From the NCBI GenBank assembly GCA_022495005.1, contig JAGYXB010000557.1, positions 1,736,001 through 1,800,000 on the forward strand: a stretch of DNA of 64,000 nucleotides, given 5' to 3'. This DNA comes from Rhyacophila brunnea. Its lineage: Eukaryota; Arthropoda; Insecta; Trichoptera; Rhyacophilidae. This document shows, one piece after another, positions 48,137 to 58,882 of the stretch (positions within the stretch are counted from its first letter, which is position 1; each line of letters opens with the position of its first letter). Both the position numbers and the translations under genes were made by a program. A model generated the notes under the pieces. The model searched no databases. It was not told where the DNA came from and saw only the letters and a program-made list of their open reading frames with translations.

Positions 48137-48510
48137 TCTCATACCATAAGTGAAACGGCAAATAATTTTCAACTGTATGTGGAACGAAATTTCGGCCGCG
48201 TTGCCATTCGGAGACAGATAGTCGATGTGCCTGCACGTCGATTTGTTTTGTCATGGCGTCGGATGAAAATATTTTTAAATCGTGTATAGATAGATGACTA
48301 AAAAACTTTACGTATGTACCTAAAAAAGAAAACATGTCAATGAATATACTATTATTATTAGTAATATAACAATAAAGATAATATTAAATGGACGCATGTT
48401 AAATTTTTATGACAAATTATATTTCGTTCGGCACGCGTCATTTGCACAATCCGCGCATCGCCTAGTCACGATCTTTATAGACCATGCATCAGCTGGGGTA
48501 TAGCCTTAAT
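48137..48510. mobile_element. MITE, copy 1 of the family also at 60751-61101
   Basis: Inverted relative to 60751-61101, it shares GTGAAACGG.AAATAATT, GCCATTCGGAGA (diverged), CGTCGATTTGTTTTGT, AATGGACGCATGTTAAATTT, TTATGACAAATTAT and CAGCTGGGGTATAGCCTTAAT. No transposase is encoded. It partly underlies a chance minus-strand ORF (48335-48036). Confidence 0.75.
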
Positions 48511-49270
48511 TTAAATTAAAAAGTTAGTCACCTCTACTTGTCAAAATTTTAAACATCTCAAATAGCGTAGTTGTTGGGAGTAATTTGAACGAATTATAGA
48601 AAAAATTGATAGCTTAATGAATAGGCGCAATCATTCAGTAATCAGACAGTAAAAGATGTGAGTTCACAAACCATACACTCACCACTAGATAAATCATGTA
48701 TTTTCAAAAATAGATTTAATCCAAAAAAGCCACAAGTATAACACAAGTATTTGAAACAACAACATAATTTCGTGTCCATTTTTTGGATAATATTTTAAAT
48801 AGCAAGAAAAAATTACAAGCAAAAATAGCAATATTCCGTTGAGATTAACACGATTACCATAAACAAAAAAATTATCTGTATAAATAAAATATAAATTGAT
48901 TTGAAATAAATAAAATATAAAGCCTTTGTTTGTAGAGAGAAAGAGAGAGAGTATAACATTATGTATTGTTGATTGAACAGTTATGATAAACTCTAATGTA
49001 ATTGAAAACAAACGTCTCGTTAATCCTACAGTTTCGAGATAGGGATGTTAATAAATATTTCAGGATGTAAGCCTATCATAAAATTATTACAACTTCTCAC
49101 TTTATAAGAAGTATATTTATGTTTAGTAAGCGATATAAAGTTTGGATAATAATTGCAAATCTATATTATATCCACATTTAATGCGGAAACAACAAAAAAC
49201 ACATGATAGAATTAATACATTGGCATTTGAAAGTTTTGCAGATATATATTTTTTATTGCATTAATTTTTT
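48511..49270. other. AT-rich stretch, no gene recognised
   Basis: A 105-codon minus ORF (49011-48694) encodes an F/I/L/Y-rich peptide. That is what AT-rich antisense DNA gives by chance, and no gene is called. Confidence 0.45.
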
Positions 49271-49271
49271 T

Positions 49272-49435
49272 CATTATACCATGTCCGATCCTAATAAGAT
49301 CATAATATAGGCCTCCACAGAGTGTAGGTTTTGTATAAATATTTTTTTTTACGAGAAATGGATGTTAGCCACTTGCTCAACCTATTATGTCCATATTCTG
49401 ACTACAAACACAAATTGAAAAATAATATTCATATA
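49272..49435 (-). mobile_element. SINE (family S2) tail, minus strand
   Basis: The minus strand reads TTGTAGTCAGAATATGGACA, TAATAGGTTGAGCAAGTGGC, TTTCTCGT and GATCTTATTAGGATCGGACA. It parallels 53410-53535 (AGTCAGAGTATGGACCTAAT, GTTCAGCAAGTGGCTGAC, GATCCTATTAGAATCTGACA). The tRNA-like head is missing. Confidence 0.75.
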
Positions 49436-49439
49436 TTCA

Positions 49440-50795
49440 CGACCTTATAAACCGACGCGTAAGCCGATCGGTCATCGTGGGCGATCACAACATCAGAATT
49501 TAGTCGTAAAAATATAAAAAAACACGTGTATATTCAGTCATAATAAATATCATTTCATTGAGATTTTGAGGTGTAAGAATAATTAATCATTCCTATTTTG
49601 AATTCTTTAACCAGCTTACGTGAAAGTCGTTTTCAAAGTAATTATTAGGAAGGTCGCGTGATTCGTATTGTAGTGAGATAAAGAGATGATGTGAATCCTC
49701 ACGCTTTAAACTAAGGTTTAGCTACCCTAGCCACAGTAAAATAATAGGTTGAGGATTAGTACAATGAGTTCTCAAAATAATGCATAAGAAACATATTTTC
49801 ACAGAGAGTGGGAAATTAAGTATTGTTTTGTGGTAGTGATACAACTTTAATTTGTTAATAATGTCAGTTTCCTCAAACAAATATTATACTTTTGTTCAAG
49901 TTGAAGAATGATAATGGTAGAGTAAAGTTGAACACAGATTACTTGAAGTCGAACATGCCTGCCGTAGAGAATTAAAAAAAAATGAATAATTCCAGAAAGG
50001 GTTATTCGAACTCAAAACTTTAAACTGTTAATATAACTTAAGTAGGTATCAAGATGTATCTTACAAAAAAGGGTAACATACGACTATCAGTTTTAATAAT
50101 ATATATTATATTTATACAATATTTATCAACAAAAAATCTTGTATTACTTATCTTTATAATAATATGGCAAATAGGTATTATATATACAACAATAATGTGA
50201 AGGTAGATGCTTGTTTAATTTTGTATTAACATAATAATTGATATAATAAACATGTAAATAGATTTCAGGAAATTGAATAAATGTATACGTTCATTATAAT
50301 TGAAACATTATGGCTAATAGGACGATTTTCATAAATAGGCAATCAGACTTGATTCGTGAGTCTTATCCATTTATTTTAATTGAAGGGAACAAAACCTAAT
50401 CCTGCCAAAACAGAGTTTAAAATTTTATGACCCGTGTTTGATAGGTTCACAATGCTTAATTTAAGGCACATTTGTAAAATAGTCTATCGTATCTAATAAA
50501 ATATAAATAAAATTAATATATTATGCAATGGAATATAAATGAACAACATGTTCATTTTATTGAAGTCTTCGTTTATTTATAAATACTTTTATATACTTTT
50601 ACATGTTTTTATTAATTGAGTAATAATAATCACATCGCAGTATGTAGATATAAATACAAAAAAATATCACTAAACATTGGTTTAACGGATCTTAGTTTCT
50701 AAAAAAATGCAGTGGCTTACTACATTTTAAAAGGTATATTTTTACTACAATATGGGAATCACGCACATTCTATTTATTGAACTTCAACCATAATT
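49440..50795. other. AT-rich stretch, no gene recognised
   Basis: No coding or repeat signal was recognised. Confidence 0.45.
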
Positions 50796-50803
50796 ATTAT
50801 CGG

Positions 50804-51412
50804 CAGTGACGTCCTATGGGGGTAGGCAGGTTGAGCGTCGCTTGAGGGCGGCAGTTACTTGAAGGGCGGCAAATCGATGAGAATCGTTTGGTATATAATA
50901 TAGAAATAGCTATCTAAACTTAGTAATAATGAAAATATCTTTTCATTAGGAAATTCAGCTCACTGGTTGGAAACAAATGTATTAATTTTTACATAGTTAT
51001 GCAGGAAGTAGCCAGTCCACAAAAAAATAAAAAAATGAGATATGATATAGATCAGATGCGAGAAGGTTTTCTCTACGTTTTGCTGAAAATAGCCAAGCCG
51101 AAAAAAAATATTCTTGAAATACAATACTATTTACAATTCTACATTTTTAATGTCATGTTATTGCTAAAGTGCCATTATCTCAGCTCGACATTATTGTGGA
51201 CTGGCTACATTCTGCATAACTACGTTCAATTGATATAAAAGGTAACAGGATTGTAATTTTTTGTCGAGTTCGCGATGTCAAGTTTACTTCCGTTGCCCAT
51301 CGACGTCCTTAGTGAAACAACACATGCACGGATGATAAAAAATACTGCATACAAAAATGGGGCGGCAATTTGGCGCTGTCTAGGGGCGGTATTTTGTTTA
51401 GGGACGTCACTG
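50804..51412 (+). mobile_element. hAT-type transposon with exact 8-bp target duplication
   Basis: The element starts CAGTGACGTCC and ends GGACGTCACTG, perfect 11-bp inverted ends. ATTATCGG stands immediately before (50796-50803) and immediately after (51413-51420) it. That is an exact 8-bp duplication, the hAT signature. Subterminal DNA is rich in GGGCGGC on both sides. The 609-bp interior has a 79-codon + ORF (50999-51238) that I cannot align to a transposase domain by eye, so it is treated as non-autonomous. Good preservation of the duplication suggests a relatively young insertion. Confidence 0.88.
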
Positions 51413-51679
51413 ATTATCGGGGAGGTTTCTTGGGATACCTTCTACACAGTTTCTAAAGGCGCATAACATTAGCTACGCTACCATATACACCCGCATAATG
51501 AAACCAAGAATACTATTTTGCTGGATCGATATAGTTTATTAGTTTAATAATGAATGTGAGACAAATGTAAACTGTTAAGGCTCATAGGTTTCAAATTTTG
51601 ATAGGAACCACATCTTCCGGCGACCATCTTGAATTTTATAGTGGCCATTATAAAATTACTATGTTATCAATATCCCGGC

Positions 51680-51745
51680 CAGTGGCGGCCGGTGATTTTT
51701 TGGATTGTAATTTTTGAGGGTGCGCTGGAAACCTACCTTATTGAA
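51680..51745 (+). mobile_element. Isolated hAT-like left terminus
   Basis: CAGTGGCGGCCGGTGATTTT is a typical CAGTGGCGG hAT end, followed by T-rich subterminal DNA. No inverted partner (CGGCCGCCACTG) was found in the window, so the element is truncated or its other end has decayed. Confidence 0.5.
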
Positions 51746-51749
51746 AAAC

Positions 51750-53300
51750 GAAATCAATTCGGTCTTATTTTTGATTTGACAAAACGTTATTGACATTTGG
51801 GAAATTACCTGTAGGTATATTTTATATTTTTAATAAAACATGTTGCGAGTTACTTAAATCTTTATTGGATTTGTTTTAAGAAACGATTGCATCTCTTATA
51901 GTAGATAAATACCTCTTACTTTCAACGTAAGCCATCTCATTCTATATACCTAAGTACATTATCTTTAGCAATTTGTACACTGTATGAATAATGATTATTA
52001 TGATACTGCACTTTGTGAAATAGTATTAAGATTTATTAGCTTATCACTAGAATTCATGAATTAATAATTTTCTATACCTATTATAAATAACCGACATCAT
52101 TTCGCATTTAGTCAACACACAGGATGATGAAATATTAATTTTCCAGAAATGCGGTAGGTACCAAAATTATTTTTATCTTCATTGATTTAATTTGCAGTAC
52201 ACATAAATTAAAATATCTTACCGACATTCTATTATATTTCTTATCCGTTTTAAATTTATAAAATAATGAATTCTATTGTATTAAGTTTAACAGGCATTTT
52301 ACATACGAGATTGCTAAATATGATACTAAACATATTTTGAGCGTGAAATCGCGGCGTGAAGTCGCGTCGTCTATAATAACAAACCATAATTCAAATCTGT
52401 AATTGCTCTCTACTCAGAACAATATGATGTCATTTTACCCGGTCGGCGCTCGATATTCTGGAACTTACGCATGGCGTAAGTAATTAGCATGGTTTAAGTT
52501 GTTTTATAATGGCTTTAGTTAATACTAAGCTTTGGGTTCATTTTAAGTAAACAAAATTATTGCCGGAGCGCAAACGATTTCAGCGAGGATGACGTACACG
52601 GTGCATAGTGCCTGTATTATCGCCGATTGGGAATGTGGGCACATCGGTTTGTGGTTTGCATTACAATAAGTGAGCGATAATATTAAAAACCTATAAAAAA
52701 ATATGATTTACGATTTTGAACGATGTTTCATAGCAATGCAAGCAGTGCGGTGCACTTGCATGATGTTAGACCAGCCGCCGCTGATCCCGGCCTATATTAA
52801 TATCGCCCTAAGTAGCACGTGGAAAAAAATCATGCGAAGGTGCCTCACTAATAGTGTTCAGTATGAGAATGCTGAGTGTTTATACAAGCTGGAGAAAATG
52901 AGTAAAATATTTTATCAGAATGCTTGTGGCAGTTAATATTCATATCTAATTACTATTATACAAAATAATTCTACAAAAATTTTATTATTTAAATACATAC
53001 TTTTGGAAAACCTCGGATTACGGATGATTTAATTCATAATGAACAGAAGTAACGAGTAATACTAACACCCAATGAAATATTTCGGTTTGCTTAGTCATAT
53101 TAAACTGTCATTGTATATTTTATAGTTAACTATAAACCAGGTATGACAAACTTAACTGAAGAAATAAGACAATTTAGACAAATAATTAGTGGTAATAATA
53201 CTTCTAAAAATTACTAATTTATCTTTATGAAAGATTGCCAACAAAAAATGTTAATCAGTTTCCAAAAAAAATAATATGGGTACTTATATACACCCATCCA
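51750..53300. other. Stretch without recognised gene
   Basis: A + ORF (52703-52936, 77 codons) lies in a GC-richer patch and has unremarkable, protein-like composition (several C, M and Y residues). I do not recognise it. It could be a decayed transposon or exon fragment. Confidence 0.35.
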
Positions 53301-53309
53301 ATACAAACA

Positions 53310-53545
53310 CCCACGATGGCCGCGCGGCTTAAGCATCGGCCAATAGCATCATGGGTCCCAGGTTCGAATCCTGGGTCTGGCAAGTACACATATTGTTTTT
53401 CAATTTATGTATGAGTCAGAGTATGGACCTAATAGGTTCAGCAAGTGGCTGACAACCATTTCTCGTAAAAACCAAATCTGTTAATCCAAACCCCTACTCT
53501 GTTGGGGCCCATATGATCCTATTAGAATCTGACATGGTCGAAAGA
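53310..53545 (+). mobile_element. tRNA-derived SINE (family S2), most complete copy
   Basis: The head has GATGGCCGCGCGGCTTAAGC (A-box region) and CAGGTTCGAATCCTGGGTCT (exact B box GGTTCGAATCC with paired T stem), about 50 bp apart. The tail runs AGAGTATGGACCTAATAGG, AGCAAGTGGCTGACAACC, TTTCTCGTAAAAACC and CTACTCTGTTGGGGCCCATA. Pieces of the same tail occur at 31385-31445 and 49272-49435, and a related head at 14885-14990. It would be transcribed by RNA polymerase III and mobilised by a partner LINE. Confidence 0.85.
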
Positions 53546-53802
53546 AGAAAGACTTATATACTGTCTTATTTTTAAAAATATTTAATTTTACCTTTGGAAA
53601 AACATTGTAGACATTAAAAATATTATTCAGAACTTTACCAGACTTAAAGATAATAGAAATATTATTAAGTTTTTGCTTTAAAGTACATTTATATCTGAAA
53701 TATAATATGGCGTGATAAATTTCTGATTTCATATAGGTATTATTTGAAAATAACACACCGATAAAAAAAATCAGTGATATCAATGCGTCTTTTATCCATT
53801 TC

Positions 53803-54390
53803 ATCATCAGCCGGGGTCAATCCACTGCTGGATGAAAACCCTTTCTACCTTCTTTCAGTCTTCTCTGTTCCTAGTTATTTGCTACCACGTACATCATCCA
53901 AAATTAATGAGTTCATCGATCCACCGTTTGGTCATTTAGTGCCCCTTAGGTACTATTGTATGATGAGATGTATCCAACGGCTGTCCACTAGCGACATTTC
54001 CACGTTACATTCAACATAATTTTTTCCATGCCATTTTTGAATTTCTCACATGTGAGGACAAGTAGCACACATTAGTTAATAACGCTTTCGCTGCTGAAGA
54101 GATAATGAGATTTTAATTGCCCCCTTTAAAATGCACGTTAATTACATCGATCGGCCGCCTGGTCATTACGCACCGTGTGCGTCTTCCGCGTCCAAAGTAT
54201 TAAGGTAACGTTTTAGGATAGGTACAATTCAGGATCTCAAATACGCTCCATTCTGATTTGATTCTGCAAGCAATCTCATCATATATAGCCCCATGCCAAT
54301 TGTTGTTCGAGATAGACACAATTGGTGTCCCGCTCGATGTAATTGCCATTGATGAGGAACGATTTGGATTCAGTAAAGCAGTTTATCATT
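53803..54390 (-). mobile_element. Old RTE-type LINE fragment, interrupted by a 100-bp repeat
   Basis: The 3' terminus TCATCATCAGCCGGGGTCAA and CCACTGCTGGATGAA is as in the copies at 1743 and 34987, but the rest is much more diverged and deleted. Past the 100-bp insertion (54103-54202) the match resumes with GGATCTCAAATACGCTCCAT, TCTGATTTGATTCTGCAAGC and TGTTGTTCGAGATAGACACA, corresponding to the F.RLN / EIARRT / VYLGQQ region. Many stops are present. It is the oldest of the RTE copies here. Confidence 0.8.
54103..54202 (+). repeat. 99-bp repeat with GC-rich core, copy 2 (inside an RTE fragment)
   Basis: Homologous to 26242-26340. TAA adjoins both ends (GAGATAA|TGAGA and AGTAT|TAAGG), and the same is true of the first copy (TATATAA|TGAGA, AGTAT|TAAAA). 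That is compatible with a 3-bp TAA duplication or a target preference. The element is younger than the host LINE fragment. Confidence 0.8.
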
Positions 54391-54394
54391 ACAA

Positions 54395-55440
54395 GAATAT
54401 AGTTGGTAGCTTGCGATATTTTTTTTAAAGCGAAACGATTGCAACAATATAAACTTTGATTACGCCTGACATAAACGATTACATAATGAAACATAGTCAG
54501 TAAACTAACAAGGCATGAAACAAAGAACAGAAACATGATATTAACTAGGCTAGTTGAGATTATTAATTTATAACTGTTGGATTACTCAAGTGGGAAATAT
54601 TTAATTACGTTACGAGTATGAAATGCTACACAATATAAAGCTTATTCGGGGGAAAGCTTTGCTAAACTTAAAGATTTATTGACCGACATTAAAACCCTTT
54701 CACATCTGGTTAATTGATTTTGAAACACCGTGAATCGGTAAGGGTAGCTTTGTTTTTCCGGGGCCACTAAAATGTTCGTGTTTAACGGCTCAGGTAGGTA
54801 ATTATGGACCCAAATTTCGGGTAATAAAAGGCTGCACGTTAACATTAAAGGTTTTATTTCTGCTACTGTAGAGAGTCAATAAAATTATTTCTAAAATACT
54901 GAGAAAGTCAAGTTATTGAATTTAATGTAATGGTTATGAAACAGTTTTTATTGTGAGTACAACGTTTTTAGAAGCTTTATTATGTTGGTATACAATGTGA
55001 CGATCACTTGGACATACAGTATCTCAATAGAATTTATCTAAAATTTATCATCCTTAGATACGCAAATTAATGACAATACATTTTTTTCTGTAATGGTGAT
55101 TTAGTACCTATACATAAATTTACTGGTTGGACAGAGCGTGAGAGGGTTACCAATGAATAAACAATGACTAAATATATCTAGCCCATGGGTCTAAGAACTT
55201 TCACCACCAATACCAATAAATAATTACAATAATAGAAATATTATTTTAATTTGTACAGCAAAAACAACAAATAATTAGTTCTGTCACCAGATGAAAGTAA
55301 CAGAGTTAACCGCTTCCTACTGAAATAATTCAGTTTATTCCAAAGTTAATGAAGAGTATCCGATAAAGGGTGCTTACCTACGGTCAAAATCTAAAGTGGT
55401 ATTCAGCTATTGGAATGGCAGAATGCAGGGATTACTAGAG
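54395..55440. other. AT-rich stretch, no gene recognised
   Basis: Minus ORFs at 54536-54279 and 54845-54642 have no recognisable motif. Confidence 0.4.
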
Positions 55441-55454
55441 AGAAATAACTAGAT

Positions 55455-56125
55455 CATAGGTGGCCAACCCGCGGCCCGCTGGGTGTCAACTTGTGGCCAC
55501 GTAGAGCAGTGAAAAAATAAAAATAAAATCAAATGCTGCCGCTAGATGTGCTAATTTCGCAAATTGAGATTCGATATTGGCTCGCTCGAATTTGAATTCG
55601 CGCGCACAAATGGAATATTGTGAAATATGTTGCGATGAATAGTTAAAGGAGAATTTCCATCAGGTTGGTTTGGAAGAGTTTTACAAAACATATTTGGACA
55701 AGGAGAATTATCCTGTATTTTACAAATATGCTCTAATGATGACTTCGCTATTTGGAAACACACACGTGTAAACAGCTTTTTAGTCATATGAAGCATATCA
55801 AATCCCGAGTGAGAATACTAATCACTGATGTGCATTTGGAAAACTGTTTGCGTGTAGGAAGAATCTCATTCGATATCGTTAATGATCCACTTAATTCTGC
55901 CAGACAAAATCAAAATTCTCACTAAAAATTTTATTTTTATAATATTTAAAATAAGTCTAATCTAATAAATATGTTTGATTCTCATTTTGATATTATTTTA
56001 TTAATACATATATAATATATTTCTTCTTTGTTTTGTATAAGTAATAAAAAAATCGGTTGTGCGGCCCGGTAGTAAATCTCATTTTTAGAATCTGGCCCGG
56101 CTGCTGAAAAGGTTGGCCACTCTTG
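55455..56125 (+). mobile_element. hAT transposon remnant with transposase C-terminus and exact 8-bp duplication
   Basis: The ends CATAGGTGGCCAACC and GGTTGGCCACTCTTG are inverted repeats (12 of 15 match). AACTAGAT flanks both sides exactly (55447-55454 and 56126-56133). The + strand encodes the hAT C-terminal dimerisation region: YPVFYKYALMMTSLFGNTHV (55709-55768), then, after a 2-base loss, KQLFSHMKHIKSRVRILITD and VHLENCLRVGR, ending at TAA 55923-55925. The FGSTYVCE.FS.MK..KS..R..LTD.HL pattern is that of hAT transposases related to the GTF2IRD2/ZBED5 type. The N-terminal zinc finger and catalytic DDE residues are missing, so it is dead. The upstream frame is also broken. Confidence 0.92.
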
Positions 56126-56129
56126 AACT

Positions 56130-56550
56130 AGATCATTTAAAAGTAGTCAGAAACCCCAACCGATACCATCTACCTACTGTTACCATCGTGATATTACGGC
56201 CTATGTAAATACTTGGTAAATAAATAAAAAGACCAAATTTAATATCATTTATTCAAAATTACTGTCCTTTCAGGACGTAATATCAAAATATACGAATAGA
56301 GGCGCCAACGCCCGGTCACTAGATTGTTAGTACAAAGTTCCTGCAGAGTGACTTTTTGAAAAAGGAGAGTTGAGAAAGGGCGGGATGCGCGATTACGCCA
56401 TTTTTATTACCAATCCATAACGTATATTCATGTTCAAACTGCAAGTAATCGAATAATATTTGTAACCGGGCAGCGATGTGCTCGTCGCCCATTCAATAGC
56501 GACATAATTTATAACCATACTTGCCTTGAAGAATAATATCTCCACGAGCT
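56130..56550. other. Stretch without recognised gene
   Basis: No gene or repeat was recognised. Base composition is slightly richer in GC than average around 56290-56400. Confidence 0.4.
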
Positions 56551-56555
56551 AGATG

Positions 56556-57036
56556 CAGTGTTTCAATCAGAGGGCTGGAGCGGACCCTTTTTTGAGTTGC
56601 TCCACTCCAGCTCCTCTCCAAGTTTTGCTCCGCTCCGGGTAAAAAGTTTTAATAGGTACTATATGTAAACAAATGTTGAAAAATTTTAAAATTAAGAAGT
56701 TTTAAAATATGGTATATTATCTGTTCTCTTCATTATTTATATTATATTAAACAAAATTGCCCACAGCAATTTGTCTTGCATTATCTGCCTTTTCTGTCAA
56801 AAAAGCGAGGTTATTTACCACTCGGCAGTGTTGCCGTATTTAAAATAAATCCAGTGTTGCAAAGTGTCAAATATAATATTTTCATTGGATTTTAGAGCGA
56901 AAATTTAATAACAAAAAAAAACATCCGGAGCATGGGAGACTTCAAATTTTCTGTGCTCCTGCTCCGTTCCTGCTCCGGGTAAAACACCATTGCTCCACTG
57001 CTCCGTGTTCCTGCTCCGAGCTCTGCTCCAACGCTG
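56556..57036. mobile_element. hAT-like element with GGAGC-rich subterminal repeats
   Basis: CAGTGTTTCAATCAGAGGGC at the left and GCTCCAACGCTG at the right look like inverted hAT ends (CAG.GTT). Both subterminal zones are packed with GGAGC / GCTCC motifs in inverted orientation (for example CTGGAGCGGACC and CTCCGCTCCGGG on the left; CTGCTCCGTTCCTGCTCCGG and TCCTGCTCCGAGCTCTGCTC on the right). The middle is AT-rich. No matching 8-bp flanks were found (GCTAGATG against TGGTTTAA). Chance ORFs at 56892-57114 (-) come from the repeats. Confidence 0.65.
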
Positions 57037-57039
57037 TGG

Positions 57040-57340
57040 TTTAAATATAACAAACCCACCCTGTCCAAGAAATCTCGCTCGATCGTATGCTGTAACAAGT
57101 TGACCTAAGGTCATAATATGACATTGTACCGTTGTACCTACAAAATTTACATATTTTACGATTTTTTAAAGATTACGTAAGTATTGTGACTTTTTGTTAT
57201 ATTTTAATATGATGTATCATGTGTTCCTCAGCTCTACATATAATCATATTATGGCGATAGTAAAAAATAAATAAAAAAAATATTTTGTTAAAAAAGACAT
57301 CAGCCAGGCATAAAGACCTACCAAAAATTAATAGTTCATT
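57040..57340. other. AT-rich stretch, no gene recognised
   Basis: Nothing was recognised here. Confidence 0.4.
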
Positions 57341-57777
57341 TTTACCACGTTTTTCTTAGCTCGTATTCTTGTTTGTCCAGTGGTTGTTTATCCAGTATAA
57401 ATCTTGCAATTGATTTTTAACTTACTTCCCGACTAGCTAGACTTTTTTTAATACTCTTAGTTATCTTTAAGAAGAATTGAATTCATTTTTTGTTAATTCT
57501 GTTTTGTACGAAAAGTTATTTCGATACCATTATTGGTTGCTTGGGGTGGTCTTAGCAACTAAATTAGCTGCGTGCACTAGCGTGCGTTACTATAGAAATC
57601 AATATGAAATGTCAAAATGACATTTCAGTATTCTTTAATATTTATTCAGTACCTATTTCTATCAAGTACAAAAAAAAGTTTTTAAGAATACATAGAATTG
57701 TCAAGTTTATAAATATGATTCAACATAAAATTTAAAAACGAGGTATATAAAAAGTTCTTTATATCTTGTAATTATTA
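57341..57777 (-). repeat. Interspersed repeat R1, copy d
   Basis: The minus strand follows the R1 order: ATTACAAGATATAAAGAACT, TTTTAAATTTTATGTTGAAT, AATTTAGTTGCTAAGACCAC, CCAATAATGGTATCGAAATA, TCTAGCTAGTCGGGAAGTAA and GGATAAACAACCACTGGACA. It shares the CTTGATAG.AATA and TGACATTTC blocks with copy a. It is the longest copy of the repeat proper. Confidence 0.8.
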
Positions 57778-57779
57778 TA

Positions 57780-58245
57780 TTATTTAATTAACATTGTTCT
57801 TCTAGGCAGTTCAAACCAGTCCTGGTCATTAATAAATTATTTGTATTACGTATTAAATATGTATACTAATTAAAATATGATAAATGTTGTAAATAAATCA
57901 TTAATTATTTGCTATTGTAAATTACAGCTTATAGTCGTTACAACATATAATGGCTAGGTCACTAAATTCCAGTTCATTTATAAATTGAGCTATAAAATAT
58001 TAATTATTCGAATGCATAATTTATTTTAATCAGTAAAGTACGTAATACCCATACAAAGTGTATCCGGCGCATTAAAAATATTAACGTTGGACAAGGCAAT
58101 TTCAGGTTTACAGTTAAATACGAAAACACGGTTTTGCTACGGAACCATAACAACACAAAAATAATTAGTCATAAAAGTTTATAACTTGATCAAATTTAAT
58201 TTGATATAATTTACAATAAAATTGTGAAATGTTATCCAATGGAAT
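57780..58245. other. AT-rich stretch, no gene recognised
   Basis: Nothing was recognised here. Confidence 0.4.
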
Positions 58246-58248
58246 ACG

Positions 58249-58720
58249 TTACATCACTAATGACAAAAATTAATTCTGATCTGTAACAATTAAGATTGCA
58301 TGTTAGGTTTATATACACATTCTTTACATATTAAATTGGAAAATAAAAAAATCTTTCTATCATAATTACGTACTTATACATACTTCGGGTTTTTTGACTG
58401 GGATGGTAGAGCAATCGCCATTAATAATGGTAAATACCTCAGTCTTCTGAGCTTTGCAGACGACATTGTTATCATTGCGAAAGATCCGGTAGATCTCCAG
58501 AGTAGGATGCAGGAACTTGCAAATGAAAGCCGCAAAATTTAACGAAGAAAAAAGTAATAATAGAACTCAAATTGAGCGGGTCAACAATTATTACGTTTAT
58601 CTCGGATAAAATTGACAATTGACTGAGGTATATATGACGAAATTGCTCACAGAACGAAAATACCATTATGTTTAAAGCTTAAAGTGTTCAAGCAATGCGC
58701 ATGTTAAATATAGACACGTA
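58249..58720 (+). repeat. Duplicated block, copy 1 (also at 63607 to the window end)
   Basis: Beginning with GTTACATCACTAATGAC and TTAAGATTGCATGTTAGGTT, continuing CATTCTTTACATATTA, TTTCTATCATAATTACGTAC and into the RTE piece, this block is shared with the copy about 5.36 kb downstream in direct orientation. The shared part includes about 130 bp of non-RTE DNA upstream of the RTE sequence, so both carry the same 5' junction. Confidence 0.75.
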
Positions 58721-58880
58721 ATGTAAGATAAATCCAAAAACTACAAGTTGCACAATGTGGAATGGAAATGTGCGTGTTAGGTAAAACGTGGAAAGACCAC
58801 AAAATAAACCAATTGATAAGGAGGTAGACAGCAGTACGCGATGTTATATGTGGCAATCCAATCGTACACTGATATCCGAG
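58382..58880 (+). mobile_element. RTE-type LINE fragment with the catalytic FADD motif
   Basis: The + strand reads INNGKYLSLLSFADDIVIIA (58420-58479) followed by DPVDLQSRMQELANESRK. FADD is the reverse-transcriptase YXDD-type active-site box. After a stop and frameshifts the sequence goes on as LSGSTI, a YLGQ region (TACGTTTATCTCGGATAA), then GMEMCVLGKTWKD and GRPQNKP-like pieces. Frames are broken throughout. A hAT-like element at 58883 abuts its 3' side. Confidence 0.8.
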
Positions 58881-58882
58881 GG

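Noticed and set aside
48694..49011. 105-codon hydrophobic ORF on the - strand
   Set aside because: F/I/L/Y-rich peptides are the default translation of AT-rich antisense DNA. No topology or motif supports a membrane protein.
52703..52936. 77-codon + ORF in a GC-richer patch
   Set aside because: No motif recognised and no gene context. It may be a fragment of a decayed element, but I cannot support a call.
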